A DNA stretch of 64,000 bases. Source: Burkholderiales bacterium. GTDB lineage: Bacteria; Pseudomonadota; Gammaproteobacteria; Burkholderiales; UBA11063. Shown here piece after piece: positions 9,894-20,500 of the stretch. The stretch lies in assembly GCA_019748155.1 (NCBI GenBank), contig JAIEPY010000039.1, positions 1 to 64,000 of the forward strand, read 5' to 3'. Both the position numbers and the translations under genes were made by a program. The notes beneath the pieces were generated by a model. That model was not told the origin of the DNA. It ran no database searches and saw nothing but the letters and a program-made list of their open reading frames with translations. The stretch's first letter is position 1, and the number at the start of each line of letters is the position of its first letter.

Positions 9894-10613
9894 TTAGAAT
9901 AAGTAACCAACTTTAAAATAAACTGTTGAGTTACCATCAGACATACCACCTGTACCAGTATTTGGTTGGTTGTTGAATGATTGATCATATTTATAACCAG
10001 CAGCAACCAAGATAGTTCTCGCGATATCGTATTGAACCTCAGGGTTGATTGTATAACGGAAATCAGAAACCCATCCTTGTTGTGTTTGGCCAGACCAAGC
10101 AGGATTTGCACCATTGTACACAGGACCAGCAGCACCATTATTCAAAGGACCTTGACCATCTTGAGTTGCGTCATAGGCAGTCATGTCAATTGAAAATTTC
10201 AAATTGTCTAATAAGCGATATTCTGGTTTAACACCTAGACCATAGTACTGATTTAAGTTAGTCATTGTAGTACCATATGTGTAAGTAACATAAGGGATAA
10301 CTTGGAAACCATTTGAAGCATCACCAAAGAATTGGAATGCATAACCCGCTTTACCAGTAATTAAAGCTTGAGCATAGTTAGAACCTAGAACTGCTGAATT
10401 ATATACAGAGTCATTCGCTTCAACATTTACCCAGATATTATTTTTAGTTTGTAAAGTAGAACCTAGCGTCCATGAATTACTAGTACCACCTTGACCTTCA
10501 TTAATTGAAGTATTATTATAACCTGCATAAACGTTATTATTAAAATCTTGGAAAGTATCTGCCATTGCTACCATTGAAGTACCAGCTAAAATTACGGCAA
10601 GAAGTTTTTTCAT
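9894..10613 (-). CDS. Outer-membrane beta-barrel protein, paralog of 32807-33610
   Basis: Signal peptide ending AMA, alternating beta-strand pattern, terminal aromatic (VGYLF). Confidence 0.6.
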   Translation of the reverse strand: MKKLLAVILAGTSMVAMADTFQDFNNNVYAGYNNTSINEGQGGTSNSWTLGSTLQTKNNIWVNVEANDSVYNSAVLGSNYAQALITGKAGYAFQFFGDASNGFQVIPYVTYTYGTTMTNLNQYYGLGVKPEYRLLDNLKFSIDMTAYDATQDGQGPLNNGAAGPVYNGANPAWSGQTQQGWVSDFRYTINPEVQYDIARTILVAAGYKYDQSFNNQPNTGTGGMSDGNSTVYFKVGYLF

Positions 10614-10779
10614 TGTAAAGCCCTTTTTGTTAAAAATATTTTACATTGTCTAAGGAGGTTATTCTTGTTTAATGTCTCTCTCGTGACTAACAAGACCTCT
10701 TTATAAGTAGGGATTATAATACAATACAGGTGAAATAGTCAAGGAATCAACCTAATTTAAATAATGGTATACTGTAAAA

Positions 10780-10839
10780 AAGCAATAAAGTCAAAATAAA
10801 TGGGTCAATTCGCACGAATTTTTTGACTTTTATTTGCTT
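10780..10839. terminator. Long nested hairpin between aminotransferase and OMP genes
   Basis: aagcaataaagtcaaaa ... ttttgacttttatttgctt arms, with internal aattcg-ca-cgaatt stem. Confidence 0.5.
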
Positions 10840-10854
10840 GTGTGCTATGTGTGC

Positions 10855-12243
10855 TTAGAGTTGTTGAAGGTATTTTTTATGGAATACTTTGAGTTGCTCA
10901 ACTAATTTAATAATTTGCTCACGTGGTGGTAAAAAAGTTGTTCTGAAATGTAATGTATTAGGAAATTGCCCAAAACCAGAACCCGGGACTACACAGATCC
11001 CAGTATCTTCTAATAGCTCCATACAATATTTCTCATCAATTGCTGCCTCTACCGCACGATTAATTTGTGCTGCTGGCAAATCAATTTTAACAAACGCATA
11101 CATAGCCCCTTCGGGAATATTGACACTTAATCCGTCGATTTGATTAATTTCATAACCAATAATTTGCGCCTTTTCTTTAAGATTATTCAAAATATGCGTT
11201 TTTTCCTGTAGATAAACTTCATAACTCGCATCGCCTGGCTTAGGTGGGCTTACCATGAGGTAACACGCAATTTGCCCGGCTAAATTCGCACAGAGATTAA
11301 TTGACTGAAGTTTTACAAATTGAGCAAAAACATCTTCTGGTACATTGCGTATTTCCAGATAGCCTGAGCGATGCCCGCATTCACCATAGAAGCCTTTAGA
11401 CATTGAATGAAAACTAAATAAAGTCACATCAGTTACTTGCATTTCATGCATGACTTTGGCAAAGGAGTGGAATTTAGCCGTTTTGCTATAGATATTTTCT
11501 TGATATACCTCATCGGCTAAGATTGATAGATTATGCTTACGGGCAAAGTTTATAATCATTTTGATGTTGTCATAAGATAAGACTGCTCCAGTTGGATTGC
11601 CTGGATTAATTACCGTGATTGCAACCGGATTAAGCTTATTCATTTTGGCTGTGTTGTAGCTATCAAGCAGGCTTTCTTCATTGAGCTGCCAATGGTTAGC
11701 CTCATCTAAATAATAACCAATACTTTGTCCGCCAACCAGGGTTAAGGTTGCGCTATACATCGGGTATTGCGGTACTGGTAACATTAAGCCGTCAGTTGGG
11801 TTTTTAATAATTGCGGTAATAACCGATTGTGCAGCCTTACTCGCTCCATCGGTTAAGATAATCCGATCAGAATCTGCCGGAATATTATCCCGATTACGAA
11901 TAAATTCAGCAACTGCAACTCTGGCAAACTCTACCCCCGCACTAGCCGAGTAAGCTCCAACCCCTTCAGGAATTGCGTTTAGAATCAGTTTAGCCCGCTT
12001 TATTGAATCGGGGTGAAATAATGAGCTGATATCTTTTTTGAGTAAATCAGGAAATTCAAGTAAGCTTAAAACCTCGCGGACATAAGTCATCGGTTTTTGC
12101 GCAAAAGCATGTGGATTTCCAATATTACAATAGGTGATTTTTTTACCTTGTTTTTCGAGGTCTTGTGCTCTGGTTACGATGCGTCCACGCACAGCGTAGT
12201 CAGCATCTAACAGACGTTGGCTTAAATTATTAAAGCTTAGCAT
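10855..12243 (-). CDS. Alanine aminotransferase-like PLP enzyme, eukaryotic ALT type
   Basis: DYAVRGRIVTRAQDLE, PQYPMYSATL, VINPGNPTG, ADEVYQENIY, SFHSMSKGFYGECGHRSGYLE, EDTGICVVPGSGFGQ. Confidence 0.87.
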   Translation of the reverse strand: MLSFNNLSQRLLDADYAVRGRIVTRAQDLEKQGKKITYCNIGNPHAFAQKPMTYVREVLSLLEFPDLLKKDISSLFHPDSIKRAKLILNAIPEGVGAYSASAGVEFARVAVAEFIRNRDNIPADSDRIILTDGASKAAQSVITAIIKNPTDGLMLPVPQYPMYSATLTLVGGQSIGYYLDEANHWQLNEESLLDSYNTAKMNKLNPVAITVINPGNPTGAVLSYDNIKMIINFARKHNLSILADEVYQENIYSKTAKFHSFAKVMHEMQVTDVTLFSFHSMSKGFYGECGHRSGYLEIRNVPEDVFAQFVKLQSINLCANLAGQIACYLMVSPPKPGDASYEVYLQEKTHILNNLKEKAQIIGYEINQIDGLSVNIPEGAMYAFVKIDLPAAQINRAVEAAIDEKYCMELLEDTGICVVPGSGFGQFPNTLHFRTTFLPPREQIIKLVEQLKVFHKKYLQQL

Positions 12244-12263
12244 AATGTTCAGTATAAAGATAG

Positions 12264-13121
12264 TTAAATAAAACGCATTGATAAATCAATTGCCTGAATG
12301 TTTTTGGTAAGTACCCCAATTGAAATTCTATGAATTCCGCTTTGCGCATAAGTGTGAATATTTTCCAGATTTACATTCCCTGAAACCTCGAGTTCCACTT
12401 GATAATTTTGACAATAATCTACACATTGAGAAATTTCTAGCATGCTCATATTATCCAGCAAGATTAATTTTACACCGGCATCCAATGCTTCTTTTAGTTC
12501 CACAAAGCTTTCAACCTCAATTTGAATCGGAATATCTGCGGGGATATGATTTTTAGCATAATTTAGCACTTGAGTAATTCCACCATGCGCAATAATATGG
12601 TTTTCTTTAATCAATACTCCATCAAATAAGCCAATCCGCTGATTAGTTCCACCACCAATGATTACTGCATATTTTTGGGCTTGACGTAGCCCTGGTATAG
12701 TTTTGCGAGTATCCATTATTTTCACATTTTTATTTGCTGCCTGAGTGACAAATTTATGCGTCATAGTAGCAGTCGCTGAAAGTGTTTGCAGAAAATTTAA
12801 TGCAGTACGTTCAGCGGTTAGCATTGAACGAGAATTACCAGTTATTTTTAGCAGTCGTGTAGCAGCAGGTACTAGTTGACCCTCAGTGACGAACCATTCA
12901 AATTGACAGTTGCGATCACACAATAGGAAAGCATACTCAACCCAAGATTTGCCGCAAACAATCATTTCCTGATTGGTTGTAATTATTGCTGTTGATAATT
13001 TATCTTTATCAATCAATGATGCCGTCCAGTCGTGGCTATTTCCTAAATCCTCTAGTAGTGCGCGCGAAACTTCAGTCGCAATTTGGATATTACTTGGCTG
13101 ACGGCGATTAGCTAAATTCAT
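12264..13121 (-). CDS. nadC: Quinolinate phosphoribosyltransferase (carboxylating)
   Basis: MDTRKTIPGLRQAQKYAVIIGGGTNQRIGLFDGVLIKENHI. Confidence 0.95.
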   Translation of the reverse strand: MNLANRRQPSNIQIATEVSRALLEDLGNSHDWTASLIDKDKLSTAIITTNQEMIVCGKSWVEYAFLLCDRNCQFEWFVTEGQLVPAATRLLKITGNSRSMLTAERTALNFLQTLSATATMTHKFVTQAANKNVKIMDTRKTIPGLRQAQKYAVIIGGGTNQRIGLFDGVLIKENHIIAHGGITQVLNYAKNHIPADIPIQIEVESFVELKEALDAGVKLILLDNMSMLEISQCVDYCQNYQVELEVSGNVNLENIHTYAQSGIHRISIGVLTKNIQAIDLSMRFI

Positions 13122-13126
13122 TGAAG

Positions 13127-13933
13127 TTACTTCATAAAATCAGGAATAGCTGGCATATTAGGCGAAATAGTAAGCACCTCATAACCATCAGGAGTAACTA
13201 GAATAGTATGCTCAAACTGTGCAGATAAGCTACGATCCTTAGTTAGTGCCGTCCAGCCATTGCTCGAAAATCTAACGGTACGCTTACCTTGATTAATCAT
13301 TGGCTCAATCGTAAAGATCATACCTGACTGCAGTTGCGGACCTGTCTTGGCTTTGCCATAGTGAAGCACCTGTGGATCTTCGTGAAAACCCTCGCCAATT
13401 CCATGACCGCAAAATTCCTGAACTACGCTATAAGCATTTTTCTCTGCATGAGTTTGAATTGCATGTCCAATATCGCCAAGAAAATTACCGGGTTTAACTT
13501 GCTTAATTCCTAACCACATACATTCATAAGTAACCTGTACCAGACGTTTTGCCTGTGGAGTAACTTTATCGCCAACTAAATATGTGCGCGAGGTATCGCC
13601 GTGAAAACCATTTTTATACACGGTAATATCCAGATTAACAATATCGCCATTTTTTAATGGTTTGTCGTTAGGTATCCCATGGCAAATTTCTGCATTCACC
13701 GAAGTGCAGATTGAGTTTGGATAGGCTGGCCCTTTGGGGTTGGGTTGGTAATTTAGTGGTGACGGGTACGCGCTTTGCACATTAACAATATAGTTATGGC
13801 AAAGCTTATCCAGTTCAAGTGTAGTTATACCAGGCTTTACATATGGCTCAATATAATCAAGCACTTCTGCTGCTAGTTTACATGATATTCGCATTAAATC
13901 AATCTGAGCTTGAGTTTTTATAATTATTGACAT
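13127..13933 (-). CDS. map: Methionine aminopeptidase type I
   Basis: SICTSVNAEICHGIPNDKPLKNGDIVNLDITVY, QEFCGHGIGEGFHEDPQVLHYG, MIFTIEPMIN. Confidence 0.96.
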   Translation of the reverse strand: MSIIIKTQAQIDLMRISCKLAAEVLDYIEPYVKPGITTLELDKLCHNYIVNVQSAYPSPLNYQPNPKGPAYPNSICTSVNAEICHGIPNDKPLKNGDIVNLDITVYKNGFHGDTSRTYLVGDKVTPQAKRLVQVTYECMWLGIKQVKPGNFLGDIGHAIQTHAEKNAYSVVQEFCGHGIGEGFHEDPQVLHYGKAKTGPQLQSGMIFTIEPMINQGKRTVRFSSNGWTALTKDRSLSAQFEHTILVTPDGYEVLTISPNMPAIPDFMK

Positions 13934-13940
13934 ATTTTTC

Positions 13941-15146
13941 CTAATACTCCAAATTCATGGCAAGTTTAATTTGTTTTAGATTATCACTGGCGATGTCGCG
14001 TGCACGCAAGCAGCCATCGGTGATGATTCGTTTTACTAATGTTGGTTCATCCTGATAAGGTTTGGCATTTTCTATTAATTCATTTTGCTGTAAATTAATC
14101 GCATCAATTAATGGTGCTTTACAGTCCAAACAACCTATTCCCGCAGAAAGACAGCCAAGCTCCGCCCACGACTTTACTTCATCATTACTATAAATTTGAT
14201 GAAGTGTCCATACCGGGCATGACTCAGGATTTCCGCGATCTGTTTTTCGGATGCGTGCTGGATCGGTAGTCATTGAGCGAATTTTGCTACTTACTACTTC
14301 AGGCGCATCACGTAAATTAATGGTGTTATTTGCCTGATATGACATTTGATGCCCGTCTAATCCGAGTATTTTTATTGGTGGACTAGGCATTAGTTGTGGC
14401 TCATTCAGAAATACTTTACCTTTGTTTTCCAAAAATGCAAATAGCCTCTCGCGATCTCCATGAGACAGGTTTAGTGCATCATGGAGCATGAAGCGCGCTC
14501 GTTCTAAAGCGTTATCATCACCTTCTTGTTGATATTTGAGAAGTAAGCTTTCATAAAGCTCAGCTTTTTTATGCCCAAGTTTCTTTATTGATTCTTGAGC
14601 TTTGTTTTCAAAGCCATCCTCACGCCCAAAAAGATGGTTAAACCTTCTGGCAATTTCTCGGGCTAATTCTATATTAGCTATTTGCTCTTCTTGTGCTAGA
14701 ACGTGACGAACATTATACATTAGAATATCAGAACTTTGAACTAAAGGCGCACCTAAAAAACCATATGTACTTGAGTCCGTATGCTCTAGCTCCTCGATAA
14801 GGTCTTTATAGCTTGGTACACGTTCCAGCCAACTTAGTGGTGTAATTGCACCTAATAATGCTGTTAGCTCATATTGCTCCGGTACTTTTGACTGAATGAA
14901 AATCGTGGCTTGTGAAGGATCTATCCCTGCCGCCAGCCAATTTATAACCATGTCATTGACGTACTCAGGTATATTCTCAGTATTATTAAAGTTTTGGATT
15001 AAACTATGAACATCTGCAACCATAAATAAACAATCATATTCATATTGAATTTTTTTCCAAGATTGTAATGCACCAAAATAATGCCCAAGATGAAGTGAAC
15101 TATTGGGACGCATTGCAGCGAGTAAGTTTTTGGAGTGTATATTCAT
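13941..15146 (-). CDS. trpS: Tryptophanyl-tRNA synthetase, long betaproteobacterial form with altered GEDQ and KMSKS motifs
   Basis: HLGHYFGALQSW, STYGFLGAPLVQSSDIL, IGCLDCKAPLIDAI; typical insertion before the KMSKS region; signatures read QEEQ and QMSYQ. Confidence 0.8.
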   Translation of the reverse strand: MNIHSKNLLAAMRPNSSLHLGHYFGALQSWKKIQYEYDCLFMVADVHSLIQNFNNTENIPEYVNDMVINWLAAGIDPSQATIFIQSKVPEQYELTALLGAITPLSWLERVPSYKDLIEELEHTDSSTYGFLGAPLVQSSDILMYNVRHVLAQEEQIANIELAREIARRFNHLFGREDGFENKAQESIKKLGHKKAELYESLLLKYQQEGDDNALERARFMLHDALNLSHGDRERLFAFLENKGKVFLNEPQLMPSPPIKILGLDGHQMSYQANNTINLRDAPEVVSSKIRSMTTDPARIRKTDRGNPESCPVWTLHQIYSNDEVKSWAELGCLSAGIGCLDCKAPLIDAINLQQNELIENAKPYQDEPTLVKRIITDGCLRARDIASDNLKQIKLAMNLEY

Positions 15147-15152
15147 TTGAGT

Positions 15153-15812
15153 TTAGCGCAATAGAGTAAAAATGCCACCAACTATCAGACTATAAAGTGG
15201 TTGCATAATATAGTTTAGACCGCCAAGCAATAATAATGCAATCAGAATCCACATTCCATAACGTTCTGTTTGTGCGTATTGTTCTGCCTGTTTTGCTGGC
15301 AGCAATGAAAATAGAACTCTTCCTCCGTCTAAAGGGAGAATTGGTAACAAATTCAGAATTAACAAACTAACGTTAATGCTGACCCCTGCTTGTGCCATAA
15401 GACTTAACGGAATTCCAAAATAGCTGTCAAAATACATGGCGGCTTTAAGTAACAGTCCCCAAATTAGTGCCATCGCTAGATTTGAGAGTGGTCCAGCGAG
15501 CGCTATCCAGAGTAAATCCTTTTTAGGGCTTTTAAGCTTAGCAAAGTTTATTGGCACTGGTTTTGCCCAGCCAAAAATAAATCCAGCTCCACCTGACATT
15601 GCACCCAGAATGATGCTGATTAACGGAAATACCACGGTACCAAATGGATCGATATGGTGCAGCGGATTTAATGATAAACGTCCAAGTAATTTTGCGGTAT
15701 TATCACCATATTTCTGTGCAACAAAGGCATGTGCTGCTTCATGAAGTGTTATTGCAAAAATTAGCGGTATAATGTATACCGCTACAGTTTGAACTATAGA
15801 TAAGTTATTCAT
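15153..15812 (-). CDS. Site-2 protease family (M50) membrane metalloprotease
   Basis: ITLHEAAHAFVAQKYGD (HExxH), NLLPILPLDGGRVL. Confidence 0.92.
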   Translation of the reverse strand: MNNLSIVQTVAVYIIPLIFAITLHEAAHAFVAQKYGDNTAKLLGRLSLNPLHHIDPFGTVVFPLISIILGAMSGGAGFIFGWAKPVPINFAKLKSPKKDLLWIALAGPLSNLAMALIWGLLLKAAMYFDSYFGIPLSLMAQAGVSINVSLLILNLLPILPLDGGRVLFSLLPAKQAEQYAQTERYGMWILIALLLLGGLNYIMQPLYSLIVGGIFTLLR

Positions 15813-15867
15813 AAACAGGTGGAGGCCTTGATTAAATTTATGCTGTTATAAAAAGGGGAACTCAAAA

Positions 15868-17241
15868 TTAAAACCCAACATTCTTAACGTATTTAGTCAA
15901 AATATTACGGAATTGATCCTGAATCCGTTTTAATGCACTATTAGTTTCAGCTTCAAAACGCAATACTAAAACTGGCGTTGTATTTGATGCACGCACCAAA
16001 CCAAATCCATCGATGTATTCAACGCGCAGACCGTCAATAGTAATAATTTCTTTGCTGCCTTCAAATTTAGCGCTTTTTTGTAGTTTTTCAATTATGCGGT
16101 GTTGTTCACCTTCGCTATCAACTTTAATATTGATTTCTGGTGTTGATACTGCGTTTGGCAATGCATTTAATAATTCAGATGGATTATCAACTTGTGCCAG
16201 GATTTCTAACAGTCTTGCACCAGCGTATACACCATCGTCAGTTCCATACCAACGATCATTAAAGAATATGTGACCTGACATTTCACCAGCTAATAATGCA
16301 CCAGTTTCTTTAATTTTTGCTTTAATAAATGAATGTCCGGTACGGCACATAATTGCCTCACCGTTTTGTTCTTTAATCCATTTACCTAGTAATCGTGATG
16401 ATTTTACATCATAGATCACTTTAGCCCGTGGATTCTTACTAAGAATGTCAGCAGCATAAAGCATCATTTGCCGATCAGGATAAATCACGGTGCCATCTTT
16501 AGTTACGACACCTAAGCGATCTCCGTCACCATCAAAAGCAAGACCAATTTCTGCTTCAGTGGTTTGTAATGCATGCATTAGGTCACGCAGATTTTCTGGT
16601 TTAGATGGGTCTGGGTGGTGGTTAGGGAAATTCCCATCAACTTCACAAAATAGACCTAATACCTTACACCCCATTCTGCGGTAGAGTGTTGGAGCAATTT
16701 TTCCTGCTACACCATTACCTGCATCAACTACAATTGAAAGTCTGCGTTCTAATTTTATGTCGCCAACAATTTTATTAAGGTATGCTTCACGAACATCTTC
16801 ACGATAATGTGTTCCATTACCTGTTGTGACTTCTTTTTTCTCTGCACGTTCGCGAATTTGTTGGATTTTATCACCAGAGAGAGTTTCTCCCGCCATTACC
16901 ATTTTTAGACCATTATATTCTGGTGGGTTATGGCTTCCAGTTATCATTATGCCTGATAGTGTTTTTAGTTCATAATTGGCAAAATAAACCATAGGTGTAG
17001 TAACTTCACCAATTTCGTAAACATTACACCCAGACTTTAGGATGCCACGTATCAAGCTTTCAGCTAAGGTTGGGCTGGTAAGTCGACCATCGTACCCAAC
17101 TACTAGTCCTTTGACTTGTTTTTCTACAGCGATTGAACCTAGTACTTGACCAATTGCTTCGACTGCTGCTGGTGTTAATTGAGTTGCGACAATTCCACGA
17201 ATGTCATAAGCTTTAAAAATTTCGGCTGCAATTTTTTTCAT
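15868..17241 (-). CDS. Phosphomannomutase/phosphoglucomutase
   Basis: [50 protein letters not shown]. Confidence 0.92.
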   Translation of the reverse strand: MKKIAAEIFKAYDIRGIVATQLTPAAVEAIGQVLGSIAVEKQVKGLVVGYDGRLTSPTLAESLIRGILKSGCNVYEIGEVTTPMVYFANYELKTLSGIMITGSHNPPEYNGLKMVMAGETLSGDKIQQIRERAEKKEVTTGNGTHYREDVREAYLNKIVGDIKLERRLSIVVDAGNGVAGKIAPTLYRRMGCKVLGLFCEVDGNFPNHHPDPSKPENLRDLMHALQTTEAEIGLAFDGDGDRLGVVTKDGTVIYPDRQMMLYAADILSKNPRAKVIYDVKSSRLLGKWIKEQNGEAIMCRTGHSFIKAKIKETGALLAGEMSGHIFFNDRWYGTDDGVYAGARLLEILAQVDNPSELLNALPNAVSTPEINIKVDSEGEQHRIIEKLQKSAKFEGSKEIITIDGLRVEYIDGFGLVRASNTTPVLVLRFEAETNSALKRIQDQFRNILTKYVKNVGF

Positions 17242-17501
17242 GTGTTTATTTCTATCCTCTAAACGGGGTAAATCCTATGATGCAGTATAATTTAGGTGCT
17301 ATAATCATGTGATTAGAAGCTTATTTTAGCACATTTGTACATTTAAATTTTGGAAAATATGTAGGTTACATATCTTACTAATTTTTCCTATGTATTGAAG
17401 TATAATGTCATGTCAATGCATAAAACGCATACTTAAGCTTTTCGGGTGATTGAGATAGACAAACACATATATATGCAAGCAAAAATTAAGATAGATCCAG
17501 A

Positions 17502-20500
17502 ATGAATTTACAATTTAAAAATTTTTCGTTACGTTCTTTACTAGTTAAAATAGTTGCGTATGCAGCAATTTTCTATCTGGTTATCATTATTGCTTCAATT
17601 GCAATTACGGGGTATATTTTTCTTAATCTTAGTGATTACAGTTCTAGAATTGAGCAAACTATCTATAAACACACCGGGTATAAGTTACAAACAGGATCTA
17701 TTCAAACTAAGCTTAATAATACCTATCTTCCTGAAATTATCATAAAAGACATTCTATTAGTTAATCCAGTTAATAAAAAACAACAACTTCATATTAAGTC
17801 GCTGGACTTTGTATTTTCTTACACTAGTATTTGGGACTTAGAGCCGGTTTTTAATAAAATTTATATCGATGGAGCAGAAATATCGGTTGAATATGACCCA
17901 ACTGGTAGTATTATTGTTAATGGTGTTGATGTTAATAATCCAGATAAACAAACTCTTGAAAATACTAAAAATAGTCCGATAGATGTTGAGCGTTGGCTAT
18001 TAAAGCAGGGTAGTATAACATTAGATCATATTAATCTTAAATATCATGATTTAAAAAACTCTTTACCTGAAATGGAGTTCAAAAATATCAAAGTTGGACT
18101 CGAAAAGCATTTATGGGATAATCACCGGCTATATATCGATTTTTTTGGTAGAAGCTATCAAAATCTGTTAGAGGCTGAGCTTAGTTGGCGAGGTGGTAAA
18201 TTTGAGCATTGGTCTAGTTGGAAGCACGCAGATTTAAGAGTTCAGTCAGTTAATGGCGAAAATAGTTTGTTTTCATCGTTAACTCAATTTATTCCAGGGA
18301 TTAATTCAGCGGATAAGTTTAATGCTACAACCGCATTAAAAGCAAGTATGGAAAATGGACAATTGCAGGATTTATCTGCTAATTTTGATGTTAATAATTT
18401 TCAGTTAGCCTTGACTGACGCTGATTTGGTTAATTTCCCTAAGCTTGGTGGACAACTTGATATAAAATTGTTTAACAATAGTTATTATTCAATACGGGCA
18501 AATAACCTAATGGTGGTGACCAGTGCAGGATATCTTTTTGATAATGCTAAAATTACAGGTTCTTATGTCGTCAATAAAAGTGGTTATTTGGAACTTAGTA
18601 ACACTAATCTTGTTGCAATTAATAATTTGCTGAGTGTTTTTGATGCGACAGATGGGATGAGTATTGATGGAACAATTAACTCAGTCAAATATAATTGGGA
18701 TGGTGCTTTCTCGAAACCTAGTGATTATAAATTGCAAGCCAATTTTCATGATATTTCTTTTTCCTCTGCCAGTCCAGATTATCCTAGCCTTAGCCATGTG
18801 AGTGGTGATATTAGTGTTGGCAAAAAGCAGGGAGCTTTAAATCTGATTTTACAAAATAGCGTGTTTTTATACGATAAATTATTTTTAATTCCCTATGAGT
18901 TTAAATCGTTAAATAGTAAGATAGATTGGAGTATTACTTCGCAAAATCAGTTAAATATAATCATGCACAAAACTGATCTTGAGACTAAAGATTTTAAAGC
19001 AACTATGGACGGGAGTTATCATAATGATCCATTACATCCAGATAGTAGTGGCTATTTGGCGATGAACGCACATGTTGATCGGGTGAAAACATCAAAGGTT
19101 GGTGACTATTTGCCTAAATCAATACCAATGAGCGTTCATGAGTGGTTAAATATGGGCTTGGCAGGTGGTGATGGTGCTAATGCCAATATGATACTAAAAG
19201 GTCCTCTGGATAGCTTTCCTTTTCAAGATGGAAAGGGCTTGTTTTATATTACTGCGGATGTTGATAATGCAAAATTACAATATGTAAAAGATTGGCCACC
19301 GCTGGAGAATGTTTATGGAAAATTTATTCTAAAGAATACTAATATCACGGTCAAAGCAGCATCAGGAAGAATTCAAAATAATTATTTAGACCCTACGCTA
19401 GTAGTTATTCCTGATTATTCTGCACCAGACGGAGTTTATTTAACCGCTGACGGTCATGCACATGGTAGCACGGCTAACTTTATGGAGTATTTGAAAAACA
19501 CGCCAATTAATGAAATAATTGGTAAATTACCTGAGAAAATAACGACAACTGGCGATGGTATAGTTAAGTTATATCTAAAAGTTCCATTCAAAGAGCCAAA
19601 ACGTACCGAAGTAAAAGGTACATATAGTTTTGAAAATAATAGTATCTTGTTTGACTTACCAGTTCCTGAATTAACAGCGGTAAATGGCGATTTGGGTTTT
19701 TCTCAGCATGGTGTTGAGATTTCAGATTTACATGCTAATGCCTTTGGTAGTAAGGCTAATTTATATTCAACTATCTCTAAAGATGGGAAAATGAATTTTA
19801 AAGTCATTGTGCCAAGCCTCAATTATCAAGAAGTTAGTAAGTTCTATTTGCGTCCATTTAGCGGGCTAGTATCAGGCGCAGCAGATACCGAAATTAATTT
19901 TGTAATTGCTAAACATGGACTTGAACAATTAAGTGCCCAGAGTGCACTTCGTGGCGTTAAACTAATTGCGCCAGAGCCGCTGGCAAAAGAGTCTAGTACA
20001 ACGTCGTCATTGACGCTTAACTTAACACCCATAGCTAACGACGGAACTGTGATCAATTGGCAGTATGGGGACGCTTTGCGTGGACAGCAATTTTTCCCAG
20101 CTAAAGGGGCGCTTACGAAAGGGCAGATTGCGGTTGGAAATGGAACTACATACCTTAGCGATGCAGATAATAGTGCTTTGATTACAGTCAATGTAAACTT
20201 AGCTACAGTTGATTTGCTTGAGTGGATTACAGAAGTTAATACGGTGATAAAAACAATTAAGCAAGAAAAGCTAATCAATGAAAGTGGTGATCTGAGTGCA
20301 TTAGATAGTTCGGCTGCAAGCGCTAAATTAACGGGGAAAAAGCCCGGGAAATTATTTTTACCGATACAAGTTCAAGTGTCGAGTAATCAATTTAAATTTG
20401 GTAAAATTGATTTAGAGGCTGGTTCCGCTAATGTCTTTGCCGATGGCCGGCACACCTATTTCAATATGTATACTCCAATAGTTAGTGGGATGGGTGATCT

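Noticed and set aside
9797-10138. Minus-strand ORF overlapping the OMP gene
   Set aside because: Frame-shifted shadow ORF crossing the bidirectional terminator; the OMP frame at 9894-10613 has signal peptide and barrel pattern.
12264-15146. A possible tryptophan/NAD-linked operon (aminotransferase-nadC-map-trpS)
   Set aside because: map, trpS and M50 protease are common housekeeping neighbours in related bacteria; no other kynurenine or NAD pathway genes are nearby, so a functional pathway is not supported.
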